Made by a program: the position numbers and the translations under genes. A stretch of DNA of 64,000 nucleotides, from NCBI GenBank assembly GCA_963718315.1, contig CAVQZC010000012.1:434001-498000 (forward strand), given 5' to 3'. The DNA is from CAVQZC01 sp963718315 (GTDB lineage: Bacteria > Actinomycetota > Thermoleophilia > Gaiellales > JAICJC01). Below the pieces are notes generated by a model that worked only from the letters and a program-made list of their open reading frames with translations, was not told the DNA's origin and did no database searches. Shown here in pieces: positions 34,362 to 42,170 of the stretch. Position 1 is the first letter of the stretch. Each line of letters starts with the position of its first letter.

Positions 34362-35942
34362 CTAAAGGGCGGAGGCGATCTCGTCCGCGCAGCGCACGCC
34401 GCTGCGCACCGCACCTTCCATGTAGCCCTGGAAGTTGGGCTCCGTATGCTCGCCGGCGAAGTGCAGCGCGCCGACCGGCGGTCCCTCGCTGCCGGAGATG
34501 CCGGTGTACTGCCCGACCTTGTAGTAGGAGTAGCCGCCGCGGATGTGCGGGTCGCCGTAGCTCCACTTGAACCACGAGCGCCCGTTCCAGGCCTTGCGGA
34601 TGCCGGGGAAGAGCGGCTCCATGCGCGTGATCGTGTCCTCCACCAGCCTCTTCGGCGCCTCGCCCTCGTAGCCGTCCAGGTGGTAGGCGAACCCGAGGTT
34701 ACGGCCCTTGGCGGCGCCGAGGTACTCGGTCAGAAGCGGCGGGGCGCCCACCGGATCGGGCGACGCCTGCCAGCCGGACTGGGCGCCGGTGTCGGCGTAG
34801 AACGTGCCGTCGTACTGCTCCGAGACCCACACCGGGTGGGTGAACTGGAGCTGCACCTTGCAGTTGCTGCCCATCCCTTGGGTGTCGATCGCCAGCAGCT
34901 TGGTCGGGGGCAGGTGGAGATGCGAGAGGTCGATCTCCCGCAGCGTGGCGAAGGGCAGCGCCAACACGACGTGGTCAGCCGTGACGTCGTGCCTGGCAGC
35001 ATCGCTCTCGAGCGTCAGCCTGAAGCCGCCACTGGAGCGCGGCCGGATGCCGACCAGCCGCTGCTGGAGCTGAACCATGCCGTCCGGCAGCCCGTTCATG
35101 AAGCCGGAGATGATCTGGTCATTGCCGCCGAGGATGTGGTACTTCTCGTCGGTGCCCGACAGCATCGGGTGCCCCTTCGGCTGGACGCCGCTGGCGATGC
35201 TGTCGTAGTAGGCGAGCAGGTAGACGGCGTTGAGGGCGGACTGCTCGTCCGGGTCGCCGCCGTACTCGTCGATCACGTCCTGGATCAACAGCTTGCCGAA
35301 CGGATGGGACAGCCCACCGGGGACGTGGGCCTCGACCCATTGCGAGACGGACATTGCATCCCAGGCCCGAGCCGTCGCGGAGTTGTGCTTGTCCGAGCGC
35401 GTCGGCCAGGGCGCCTCGTGCCCGGCGTGATGGAAGAGCTTCCAGCCCCAGTCGCGCCAGTCGGCGTTGAGGTCGGCCTGGGTGTAGCGGAAGCCGTTGA
35501 ACCAGTAGGTGCTGAGCTCTCCAGCGTCGACCTTGTCCTCGTTGCTGAGCGTCAGTCCGAAGCGCGTGACCAGGCTGCGCATCATCGCGTGCTCGGACGA
35601 GATGAACTCGGCGTGCAGCTCGGCGTTCTGGCCGCCGGCGAAGTAGCCGCGCAGCGTCTCGCAGCGACCGCCTACGCGGCTGTCCCACTCGTACACGGTG
35701 GGCGCGATCCCGTGCCTGTGCCACAGCACGTCGGCGCAGCGGAGACCGGCCAGGCCGGCGCCGATGATGACGACCTTGGGAGCGGCCGCCGCGCGCACAC
35801 GCACCGGCCACGCCAGCTCGCTCGCCGCCAGGCCGGCGACCGCCGCCGCGCGCAGCAGCTGGCCGCGCGTCATGCCCCCGCGCGAGCGGGCCGACTTCCC
35901 CCGGAGCCCGGAGCCTGGATGAAACTGGGAGTCAGTCACCAC
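34362..35942 (-). CDS. Flavin-containing amine oxidase family protein
   Basis: A 526-aa FAD enzyme. After a short hydrophobic N-terminus (MTRGQLLRAAAVAGLAASEL, possibly an export signal with a weak Tat look) comes the FAD motif KVVIIGAGLAGLRCADVL and YEWDSRVGGRCETLRGYFAG, both typical of monoamine/polyamine oxidases. The C-terminal FAD contact GALHFAGEHTEPNFQGYMEG is also present. It would oxidise a primary or secondary amine to an aldehyde. Two tandem GTG codons (35942, 35939) or the internal ATG at 35873 may start it. It could link to amine metabolism but is far from the mgd genes. Confidence 0.8.
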   Translation of the reverse strand: MVTDSQFHPGSGLRGKSARSRGGMTRGQLLRAAAVAGLAASELAWPVRVRAAAAPKVVIIGAGLAGLRCADVLWHRHGIAPTVYEWDSRVGGRCETLRGYFAGGQNAELHAEFISSEHAMMRSLVTRFGLTLSNEDKVDAGELSTYWFNGFRYTQADLNADWRDWGWKLFHHAGHEAPWPTRSDKHNSATARAWDAMSVSQWVEAHVPGGLSHPFGKLLIQDVIDEYGGDPDEQSALNAVYLLAYYDSIASGVQPKGHPMLSGTDEKYHILGGNDQIISGFMNGLPDGMVQLQQRLVGIRPRSSGGFRLTLESDAARHDVTADHVVLALPFATLREIDLSHLHLPPTKLLAIDTQGMGSNCKVQLQFTHPVWVSEQYDGTFYADTGAQSGWQASPDPVGAPPLLTEYLGAAKGRNLGFAYHLDGYEGEAPKRLVEDTITRMEPLFPGIRKAWNGRSWFKWSYGDPHIRGGYSYYKVGQYTGISGSEGPPVGALHFAGEHTEPNFQGYMEGAVRSGVRCADEIASAL

Positions 35943-36013
35943 CGATCAGTCGCGACCATACCCGCCCAATCTCCTGTGGACAAGAGGCACGAGCGGTGGG
36001 ACACTCACCGGCG

Positions 36014-37927
36014 ATGGGGTCGAAGAAGCTCCGCCACCTTGCCGCCGTGGCGGTTGTGTCAGTCGCGGCAACATTGTCACCGGGCGCCGCACAGGCGGCT
36101 CAGCCGGACCTCCAGCTGCACCAGTGCGGCCACTCGCCGCTTGTCGAATGCGGTTCGATCCAGGTGCCGTTGTTCTGGTCGAAGCCGAGCCAGGGGCAGC
36201 CGCTGACGGTTCAGTTCCGGGTCTACCGGCATACCGACCAGAGCGCGGGGGCGGGCGAACCGGTGGTGGGGTTCGAGGGCGGTCCCGGGTACGGCTCGAT
36301 CGGGTCTGCCACCACGTACATCCTCATGCTCGGCTCACTCCACGAGACGCACGACCTGATCGTGATGGACTCTCGCGGCACCGGCAGCTCGGGAGCGATC
36401 AAGTGCCCACGGCTCCAGCAGGGCATCGGCAGCTACGTCGCCGACACGGGACAGTGCGCCGAGCGGCTGGGAAGTGCCGCCAACGCCTACGGCACGGCTG
36501 CTCTCGGCAATGACATGGCCGCGATCCTGAACGGCCTCGGCGTCCACAAGGTCGACGTCTACGGCGACTCCTACGGCACCTACGCCTCCCAGTCGTTCAC
36601 CCTCCACCATCCCTCCCTGGTGCGGGCGGTGGTGCTGGACGGCGCCTACAACCAGGGCTTCGACCCGTTCGAGCGAGAGGCCAGCGCGATGCTTCGCAAC
36701 GCCTGGACGACGCTCTGCGCGCGGGCCGGCTCGTGCGCCGGAATCCTGCAGTCGATCGGCGGCCTCGAGCACGGCCTCGCCCAGCACCCGCTGGTCGGTG
36801 TCGGCCTCGACGCCGACGGGAACCGCATCCACGTCCGCCTGACTGCGACGAAGTTCGTGCAGCTGGTGTTCGACGCGACCTACGCCTACACGTTCTTCCG
36901 CGACCTGCCGGCGGCGTTGGTCGCCTACCGGGCCGGCGACCGGGCGCCGCTGCTGCGCCTCGCCGCCGAGGACGTATCCGAGAACGTGAACGGCGGATAC
37001 ACGGGCTACTCGGTGGGCGACTACGACGCCGTTTCCTGCCACGACTACCCGACGATCTGGAGCGTCTCGGCGTCGGTCCCCGAACGCCGCCGGCAGCTGA
37101 ACGCGGCCATCGCGAAGCTTTCGCCGGGCGCCTTTGCCCCATTCGACAACGCCACCTACCTCAACTCGCTGGACGAGAACCAGCTCGTGCGCGGCTGCCT
37201 CGAGTGGCCGGCGCCGACGATCGCCGACCCCGCCTTCCCGTCACACGTTGCCTACCCGCACATCCCGGTGCTGATCCTGGACGGCGAGTACGACCAGGCG
37301 ACGCCTGTTCCCGATGCGCGCCGCGCCGCCGCAGCGTGGCCGGACTCGACGTTCGTCGAGGTGCGCAACACCGGCCACATCTCTGCGCTCGACGACTTCG
37401 GCGGCTGCGCCTCCGGGATCGTCCGCCGGTTCCTGGCAACGCTGAACGCGGGCGACACCTCGTGCGCCGGCCACACTCCCCCGGTGGTCGTGGTGCCGAG
37501 CTTCCCGCGGCTTCTCGCCGGCGCCCCCGGCACGTCCACCGCGCAGCGCGCAGGGTGGGTGGCCGGGCAGGTGGTCGGCGACGGATTCTCGCGCTGGTGG
37601 AACCTGATGTACACCACGCACGGCGTGGGCCTGCGCGGCGGCGGGTTCACGGTCACCGGCCCCTACACATCGCTCAAGCCGCTGACGCTGACTTTCAACG
37701 GCGACCGATTCGTCAGCGACCTCGCGGTGTCGGGCACTGCGGTGTTCGACCGAACCACGGACACGGTCCACGCAACTCTGCACCTGACCGGGGCGCCCGC
37801 CGCCACCGGCCAGCTCACGGTTGATTTCGCGACCGACACCGCGGGGTCTGTGGCAACGATCACCGGCCGGCTGGGCGGCGCCGCGGTCAGTCTGAAGACG
37901 CCCGCTCCCTGGGCGACCCAGGGGTAG
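36014..37927 (+). CDS. Secreted alpha/beta hydrolase (tripeptidyl aminopeptidase-like)
   Basis: A 637-aa exported protein. Signal peptide KKLRHLAAVAVVSVAATLSP...AQAA at the N-terminus; alpha/beta-hydrolase core with nucleophile S186 (YGDSYGTYASQ), Asp in LDGEYDQATPV and His in NTGHISALDD; then a C-terminal beta-sandwich-like tail of about 120 residues (GGGFTVTGPYTSLKPLTLTF). The TAP/SlpD family trims tripeptides outside the cell. ATG 36014 is preferred to GTG 35996. Its last 41 bases overlap, convergently, the peroxiredoxin gene. Confidence 0.82.
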   Translation: MGSKKLRHLAAVAVVSVAATLSPGAAQAAQPDLQLHQCGHSPLVECGSIQVPLFWSKPSQGQPLTVQFRVYRHTDQSAGAGEPVVGFEGGPGYGSIGSATTYILMLGSLHETHDLIVMDSRGTGSSGAIKCPRLQQGIGSYVADTGQCAERLGSAANAYGTAALGNDMAAILNGLGVHKVDVYGDSYGTYASQSFTLHHPSLVRAVVLDGAYNQGFDPFEREASAMLRNAWTTLCARAGSCAGILQSIGGLEHGLAQHPLVGVGLDADGNRIHVRLTATKFVQLVFDATYAYTFFRDLPAALVAYRAGDRAPLLRLAAEDVSENVNGGYTGYSVGDYDAVSCHDYPTIWSVSASVPERRRQLNAAIAKLSPGAFAPFDNATYLNSLDENQLVRGCLEWPAPTIADPAFPSHVAYPHIPVLILDGEYDQATPVPDARRAAAAWPDSTFVEVRNTGHISALDDFGGCASGIVRRFLATLNAGDTSCAGHTPPVVVVPSFPRLLAGAPGTSTAQRAGWVAGQVVGDGFSRWWNLMYTTHGVGLRGGGFTVTGPYTSLKPLTLTFNGDRFVSDLAVSGTAVFDRTTDTVHATLHLTGAPAATGQLTVDFATDTAGSVATITGRLGGAAVSLKTPAPWATQG

Positions 37928-38390
37928 ACGCCGCCAGCGCCGCGGCCGCCTCGATCAGTGCCGCGACGTCGGGTACCTCGCTGTCTTCGTAGCGCCAGGC
38001 GCCGCGGATGACGCCCTCCTGGTCGACCAGGAAGCAGCTCCTGACCGGTGTGTCGACCAGGCCGTCGAGGGTCTGCGAGACACCGAAGGCGCGCACCACC
38101 TCACCCGTCCAGTCGGTCAGCAGCGGGAAGGTCAGGCCCTGCGAGTTGGCCCAGCGCTCGTGAGAGTAGGGGCTGTCGCGCGACACCCCGAAGATCGAGA
38201 ACCCCAGCTCCGCGAACTCCGTGCTCCTGTCACGCAGGAGCCGTAGCTCGCTCCGTCAGGTCGACGTCCAGTCGTACAGGTAGAAGGCGAGCAGCATCGG
38301 CCCCGCAGCCGCCAGGTCGCGCAGCCGCACCGGCTCGGCGAGCTCCGTGAACAGCGACACGTCAGGGATCTGTGCGCCTGGCTCCAGCAT
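37887..38390 (-). CDS. Peroxiredoxin with in-frame TGA at the catalytic position (candidate selenoprotein)
   Basis: A 167-codon AhpC/TSA-family peroxidase read from ATG 38390 to TGA 37889-37887, with one internal TGA at 38258-38256. Before it comes LLAFYLYDWTST and after it RSELRLLRDRSTEFAELG in the same frame. The TGA falls exactly where the peroxidatic cysteine of the TxxC motif belongs (T-S-T-U-R-S-E-L). Conserved downstream parts are intact (FGVSRDSPYSHERWANSQGL, DTPVRSCFLVDQEGVIRGAW; the Cys there may resolve). A SECIS-like hairpin lies in the right place. Most gene callers would split it into two fragments. The selenocysteine reading is inference: no selA/B/C/D is in the window. Confidence 0.75.
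38223..38241 (-). promoter_or_regulatory. Bacterial SECIS-like hairpin after the in-frame TGA
   Basis: On the minus strand GCTCCTG-CGTGA-CAGGAGC: a perfect seven-pair stem and five-base loop with G at loop position 2. The loop begins 21 nt after the TGA. Bacterial SECIS elements are known to place the apical loop roughly 16-37 nt after UGA with a G in the first two loop bases, so this fits. Confidence 0.6.
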
Positions 38391-38428
38391 TCGCCGCCAG
38401 GCTACCAGGATTAGTGTCCACCGCCAGG

Positions 38429-38830
38429 ATGACCGCACCACCCTTCCGGCAGCTCGACTTCCTGTACACCCCGAGCCAGGATGTCGCCGCCGATGCGCAC
38501 CACCTGGAGGAGGTGCTAGGCGGTGAGGTGGTGTTTGCCGTTGAGGCGATGGGTACGCGGGTGGCGGGCGTCCGGCTCGCCGAGGACGGCCCGCTGGTGC
38601 TGCTCACCGATCACCTCGAGGACGACCGGACTGTGCTCATCTACCGCGTCGACGACCTCGACCAGGCGCTCTCCGACCTGGAGAGCCGAGGCTGGCAGCG
38701 AGAGCACACCTTCGGGATCCCCCATGGACCGTGCTGCAGCTTCCGCACGCCCGGCGGGCAGCGGATCGCGCTCTACCAGCTGACCCGTCCCGGCGCCGCC
38801 ACCCATTTCGACGGCCGGCGGGACTTCTAG
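38429..38830 (+). CDS. VOC/glyoxalase-fold protein
   Basis: A 133-aa single-module vicinal-oxygen-chelate protein: LDFLYTPSQDVAADAHHLEE at the start, VAGVRLAEDGPLVLLTDHLE in the middle, and FGIPHGPCCSFRTPGGQRIA / LYQLTRP near the end. Such modules usually dimerise and bind a metal, but the enzymatic role is not defined. ATG 38429 is chosen over 38372, as the fold begins a few residues later and TAGTGT lies 11 bases upstream. It is divergent from the peroxiredoxin gene, sharing a 38-nt intergenic region. Confidence 0.7.
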   Translation: MTAPPFRQLDFLYTPSQDVAADAHHLEEVLGGEVVFAVEAMGTRVAGVRLAEDGPLVLLTDHLEDDRTVLIYRVDDLDQALSDLESRGWQREHTFGIPHGPCCSFRTPGGQRIALYQLTRPGAATHFDGRRDF

Positions 38831-38842
38831 TTCGTCGCCCGC

Positions 38843-39208
38843 TCAGCCCCCGGCCGGTGCGGCCGCCGGGTCGCTCTGCCACAGGTGGAAAGGGTTGCCC
38901 TCGGTGTCGCGGCAGGCGGCGAACCAGCCGTGGCCAGGCACCGGCATCTTGTCGTCGGCGTAGCCGCCGAGCGCCCGCGCCTTGGCGATCGAGACGTCGA
39001 TGTTGGGCGTGTCGAGGTAGATCTTCGGCTCCCCCGCCTCTCCCTGGTAGAGCGCCACGCCCTGGCCCGGGGCGGTCTGCGCCATCCGGTAGTCCATCTC
39101 GGGCATCCCGGAGTCCTTCAGGCCCCAGTCGAAGAGCCCGTTCCAGAACTCCTGCGCGCGATCGATGTCGGTCGCGACGATCTCCATGTGAACAACCTGC
39201 CCGGCCAT
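38843..39208 (-). CDS. VOC-family protein
   Basis: A 121-aa VOC module (MAGQVVHMEIVATDIDRAQE FWNGLFDW, then YLDTPNIDVSIAKARALGG and WFAACRDTEGNPFHLWQSDP), close to the predicted lactoylglutathione-lyase-like proteins common in actinobacteria. ATG 39208 has AGGGGG a few bases upstream; the larger frame to 39772 is a shadow of the membrane-protein gene. Converges with the other VOC gene; the two ends are 12 nt apart. Confidence 0.82.
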   Translation of the reverse strand: MAGQVVHMEIVATDIDRAQEFWNGLFDWGLKDSGMPEMDYRMAQTAPGQGVALYQGEAGEPKIYLDTPNIDVSIAKARALGGYADDKMPVPGHGWFAACRDTEGNPFHLWQSDPAAAPAGG

Positions 39209-39270
39209 GCCGAACCCCCTTCGGTCGCGATTGCTGGTGCCACCGTAACCCTTCCCGCCGGCACGCGTGC

Positions 39271-39765
39271 CTACACCACCGACGGCGAAGCGGCGGAGCG
39301 CAGGAGATGGGCCCACGTGGCAACCGCGATCACGAGGCCGGTTGCGCCGGCCGCCAGCACGTGGGCCGAGAGCATCGAGCTGCCGAGGTACATCGCCACC
39401 AGGGCGATGCCCGGTAGGAGCACCAGGCTCCCGGCGTAGACCAGGAGTTGCAGCGGCGTGAGCGAGAGGCCCATCTGGCGGAGATACCGTCGCATCAGGC
39501 CTCGCTCCAGCAGCGTCATGCCGGCGAAGAACAGGATGTAGCCAATGATCAGAACGACGACCAGGGTCGTGTCGTTGGCATCCGGATTGGTGCATGAGTC
39601 GTCGGAGTTGAACCCACACCCGGAGGGGATCGACCCCACCACCGCCACGATCGCAAACACGAGGTACCCAAGGTAGGACACCGCCGACACCAGGCCGGCG
39701 ACGATCCCCACGCTTGCGGCCTGGCCGCTGCTCATCGGCTTCGGAGCATCGCCTTCTTCTCTCAT
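39271..39765 (-). CDS. Small integral membrane protein of unknown function
   Basis: A 164-aa protein with four or five hydrophobic segments (SVGIVAGLVSAVSYLGYLVF, TTLVVVLIIGYILFFAGMTL, LLVYAGSLVLLPGIALVAMY, HVLAAGATGLVIAVATWAHL) and a short loop with two cysteines (SGCGFNSDDSCTN) that may form a disulfide outside the membrane. No family recognised. A direct motif CTATATAGCG lies just upstream of its start region (39776-39785). Confidence 0.6.
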   Translation of the reverse strand: MREEGDAPKPMSSGQAASVGIVAGLVSAVSYLGYLVFAIVAVVGSIPSGCGFNSDDSCTNPDANDTTLVVVLIIGYILFFAGMTLLERGLMRRYLRQMGLSLTPLQLLVYAGSLVLLPGIALVAMYLGSSMLSAHVLAAGATGLVIAVATWAHLLRSAASPSVV

Positions 39766-39830
39766 AGCTCAAACGCTATATAGCGTGAGAGCGATTGTCA
39801 ACCGCACACGCAGGCTGACCGGATCGTCCG

Positions 39831-40268
39831 CTAGATCACGGCCAGCAGGAGCGAGAGTTGATGGCAGGAGTTCGAGGTAAGGACAACGTTTCGGTTCGGG
39901 CCACCCTGGGAGCCAAAGCCTCCAGGATCGTGCTTCGCCAGCAGGCGGCTGAACCGCATCGCCGAGCCGACCGATTTGAACACGAGCACGTTGGTGTAGA
40001 TGCACGGGCCATGGGTGATCAGCATGCTGCCGACCTCCGCCCGCTGTGTCGGCGCCGCCCAGTCGGGCGTGATCCCGCCGGCGCCCCGCCGCACCTGGCC
40101 GAGATGGTAGTGATGAGCGCGCAGGGCGGAGACCACATGGTCGAACGACAGCACCGGCAACGGGGGAGGGCTGCCAGTCGCGCCGCCGTCGATACCGCTG
40201 GTGGCGTCGCACGCCGCGCAGCCGACCAGCAGTAGCGCACAGATCATCATCGACATGAACGGTCGCAT
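39831..40268 (-). CDS. Putative lipoprotein of unknown function
   Basis: A 145-aa protein with a lipoprotein signal (MSMMICALLLVGCAACDATS; lipobox LLVGC), then a soluble part LSFDHVVSALRAHHYHLGQV... FKSVGSAMRFSRLLAKHDPG. No domain recognised. It is directly downstream, on the same strand, of the tRNA-Lys and its tandem 3'-end repeats, about 86 nt after the last copy. Confidence 0.6.
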   Translation of the reverse strand: MRPFMSMMICALLLVGCAACDATSGIDGGATGSPPPLPVLSFDHVVSALRAHHYHLGQVRRGAGGITPDWAAPTQRAEVGSMLITHGPCIYTNVLVFKSVGSAMRFSRLLAKHDPGGFGSQGGPNRNVVLTSNSCHQLSLLLAVI

Positions 40269-40354
40269 CAGCTCTCCCTCTGGGACTTAGACGACACCGG
40301 GAGGACGTTGGTTCGCCCAGCGACCAGGCGTCGCAGAGCCAACTTGTTCCAATC

Positions 40355-40520
40355 GGCCGTAGAGGGATCGAACCTGTGACCATGGTATGCACGTGGGGGG
40401 AGCAGGCTCCCCCCACGAACCCCCCACACCAGACATGGGCCGTACAGGGATCGAACCTGTGACCATGGTATGAACGTGGGGGGAGCAGGCTCCCCCACGA
40501 ACCCCCCACACCAGACATGG
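40355..40520 (-). repeat. Tandem repeats of the tRNA-Lys 3' end plus a GC hairpin
   Basis: Two units of 83 and 82 nt (starting at 40356 and 40439) repeat the last ~25 bases of tRNA-Lys (T-arm and acceptor 3' strand, GGTCACAGGTTCGATCCCTG on the minus strand) followed by a spacer containing an 11-pair hairpin (arms GTGGGGGGAGC). The intact tRNA supplies the third copy of the tRNA part. The units are almost identical: one G/C change in the T-arm and a one-base run difference. Downstream of the tRNA in its own transcription direction. Confidence 0.8.
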
Positions 40521-40589
40521 GCCGTACAGGGATCGAACCTGTGACCTTGGGATTAAAGTCCCCTGCTCTACCAGCTGAGCTAACGGCCC
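40518..40589 (-). tRNA. tRNA-Lys (UUU), six-base anticodon loop as sequenced
   Basis: Full cloverleaf on the minus strand: acceptor GGGCCGT/ACGGCCC, D-stem GCTC/GAGC, T-stem ACAGG/CCTGT, no encoded CCA. The anticodon arm reads GGGGA-CTTTAA-TCCCA. The normal lysine loop would be CTTTTAA, so one T is missing; either a homopolymer deletion error or a defective tRNA. The outermost anticodon pair is also G-A. Confidence 0.8.
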
Positions 40590-40624
40590 TGGACCGCGAT
40601 TCTAGGTGGTAGCTTGCCGCTCCG

Positions 40625-41239
40625 ATGCTGCGCATCGGCCATCGGGGGGCGGCTGCCCTCGGCCCGGAGAACACGATCGAGAGCGTGAGGGCGGCGATCG
40701 AGGTCGGCGTCGACATGATCGAGTTCGATGTTGCTCCAGGTCCGGTGGTCGCCCACGAACCCGGCCACCCTGGGATCGCGCTGCGGCGGTTCCTGGACGC
40801 GCTGGCCGATCTGGCCCCACCGCCAATCGAGTTCCTGGTCGACCTCAAGCGCGGCGGCTACGAGGAAACCGTGCTGCTCTGGTGCCGGGAGGCCGGCCTG
40901 GCAGAGCGGTGCACGGTCGCCAGTACTGACCGGCGCTCGCTCGGGCTGCTGTCCGGTCGCATTCGAACCAGCTTCACCTATACCCGGCACCACCCCGGGC
41001 CCGCCGCTCCGCTGGCCCGCGCCCTGGCCGCCACCCGCTGGGGCTCGACCAGCGCCAACGACATGACCGTCCGCCACACCCTGGCGTCGTCCGCCCTGGT
41101 GGAGACCGTCCACCAAGCCGGCGGACGCGTCTTTGCCTGGACGGTCAACACACGCGAAGGGGTCGACCGGATGCGCGAGCTCGGAGTCGACGGCGTGATC
41201 ACCGACGACCCCCGGCTGTTCCGCCGACAATCGGATTGA
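40625..41239 (+). CDS. Glycerophosphodiester phosphodiesterase family protein
   Basis: A 204-aa TIM-barrel GDPD. The N-terminal motif MLRIGHRGAAALGPENTIES carries the catalytic His and the Arg-Gly, and VDMIEFDV is the metal-binding glutamate/aspartate. The C-terminal FAWTVNTREGVDRMRELGVD GVITDDP is also typical. It is shorter than many homologues around the second histidine (GPVVAHE). Probable role: hydrolysis of glycerophosphodiesters in the cytoplasm. TAGCTT nine bases before the ATG may be the -10 box of a leaderless transcript; divergent from tRNA-Lys. Confidence 0.82.
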   Translation: MLRIGHRGAAALGPENTIESVRAAIEVGVDMIEFDVAPGPVVAHEPGHPGIALRRFLDALADLAPPPIEFLVDLKRGGYEETVLLWCREAGLAERCTVASTDRRSLGLLSGRIRTSFTYTRHHPGPAAPLARALAATRWGSTSANDMTVRHTLASSALVETVHQAGGRVFAWTVNTREGVDRMRELGVDGVITDDPRLFRRQSD

Positions 41240-41297
41240 AAACAGCCCGAAACGGGAACCAAATGATGCGCTGCTGCGTACTAAGGGATAGAGAACG

Positions 41298-41480
41298 ATG
41301 GGAACGCAACGGAACGTCATACGCGTGTTGCCGATCTCCGCTGCATCGGCCTGGCGGCGCTACCTGGAGTTGACCCAGGACGTCGACGGGGCCCTGTACC
41401 GAGAGGTCGAGCAGATTGCCTGGGAAGAGCTACAGGAATCGCTCGCCCGTCTGCCAGGGCAGCGAGCCGGCGTAGCCTGA
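41298..41480 (+). CDS. Small hypothetical protein (60 aa)
   Basis: MGTQRNVIRVLPISAASAWR... LYREVEQIAWEELQESLARL, an amphipathic helix-rich peptide preceded by AGGGATAGAGAACG. No family recognised. Lies between the GDPD gene and tRNA-Glu. Codon third positions are GC-rich, which fits a real gene, but its short length keeps the call uncertain. Confidence 0.45.
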   Translation: MGTQRNVIRVLPISAASAWRRYLELTQDVDGALYREVEQIAWEELQESLARLPGQRAGVA

Positions 41481-41533
41481 TTCGCACCCTCAGACGAGCT
41501 CGGTCGGCCGGGCGCCGATATCCTGCGGCCTGC

Positions 41534-41606
41534 GCCCCCATCGGCTAGCGGCCTAGGCCTCCGCCCTTTCAAGGCGGCAACACGGGTTCGAATCCCGTTG
41601 GGGGTA
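41534..41606 (+). tRNA. tRNA-Glu (UUC)
   Basis: Acceptor GCCCCCA/TGGGGGT, anticodon arm CCGCC-CTTTCAA-GGCGG (anticodon TTC), T-stem ACGGG/CCCGT with TTCGAAT loop, discriminator A, no encoded CCA. Confidence 0.95.
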
Positions 41607-41699
41607 TCTCGCAGGCGCTCCTGCGACTTCCGGAGTGGACAACCGCCGGGACAGTCAATCTCCTTGACGTCTTCTACTCGCAGGTCTATCGTGCGACGG

Positions 41700-42170
41700 A
41701 TGGCCGACGAACACAACGTAGAGCCTCCCGTCCTACCCGCGCTCCTGCGCGCAGCGCGGGGGGCGTACGGCGACGCGGTCCACGAGCAGCTCGCCGCCGG
41801 CGGGTTCGAGGACATGCCGCGAAACGGCCCCCACGTCGTCGGCGGCGCCGCAAACCGCGGCGCGCCGATTTCAGGGCTGATTCGCGAGCTGGGCGTGTCC
41901 AAGCAGGCGGCCAGCCAGCTGATCGATACGTTGGTGCTGCGCGGCTATCTGAACCGTCGCCCCGATGCCGACGACCGTCGCAAGATCGTGATCGAGCTCA
42001 CGGAGCGGGGTGAGGCGGCAGCGGCCGCGGTGCAGGAGGGCGTGCGAGACATCGACCGGCAGCTCGCCGAAGCGATCAGCCCCGAGGAGATGCGAGGGCT
42101 GCAAGCCGGCCTCTACCACCTGTGGCAGATCGCCGAACGCCGTCGTCAGGCCGGCGCAGACGACGACTGA
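41700..42170 (+). CDS. MarR-family transcriptional regulator
   Basis: A 156-aa winged-helix protein: ISGLIRELGVSKQAASQLID (recognition helix) followed by LRGYLNRRPDADDRRKIVIELTERG (wing DxDxRR-type). N- and C-terminal helices should form the dimer. ATG 41700 is chosen over the frame start at 41598, which overlaps tRNA-Glu. Its 3' end overlaps the ClC gene by 25 nt on the other strand. Ligand and targets unknown. Confidence 0.88.
   Translation: MADEHNVEPPVLPALLRAARGAYGDAVHEQLAAGGFEDMPRNGPHVVGGAANRGAPISGLIRELGVSKQAASQLIDTLVLRGYLNRRPDADDRRKIVIELTERGEAAAAAVQEGVRDIDRQLAEAISPEEMRGLQAGLYHLWQIAERRRQAGADDD

Noticed and set aside
38843..39772. 309-aa minus-strand protein covering the VOC gene and upstream
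   Set aside because: The upstream part is a shadow of the membrane-protein gene at 39271-39765; the VOC gene has its own ATG and ribosome site at 39208.
40268..40511. Short minus-strand ORFs and a possible CRISPR array at 40.3-40.6 kb
   Set aside because: The repeats are copies of the tRNA-Lys 3' end with a GC hairpin, only two or three units, with no variable spacers; the ORFs are translations of the repeat.
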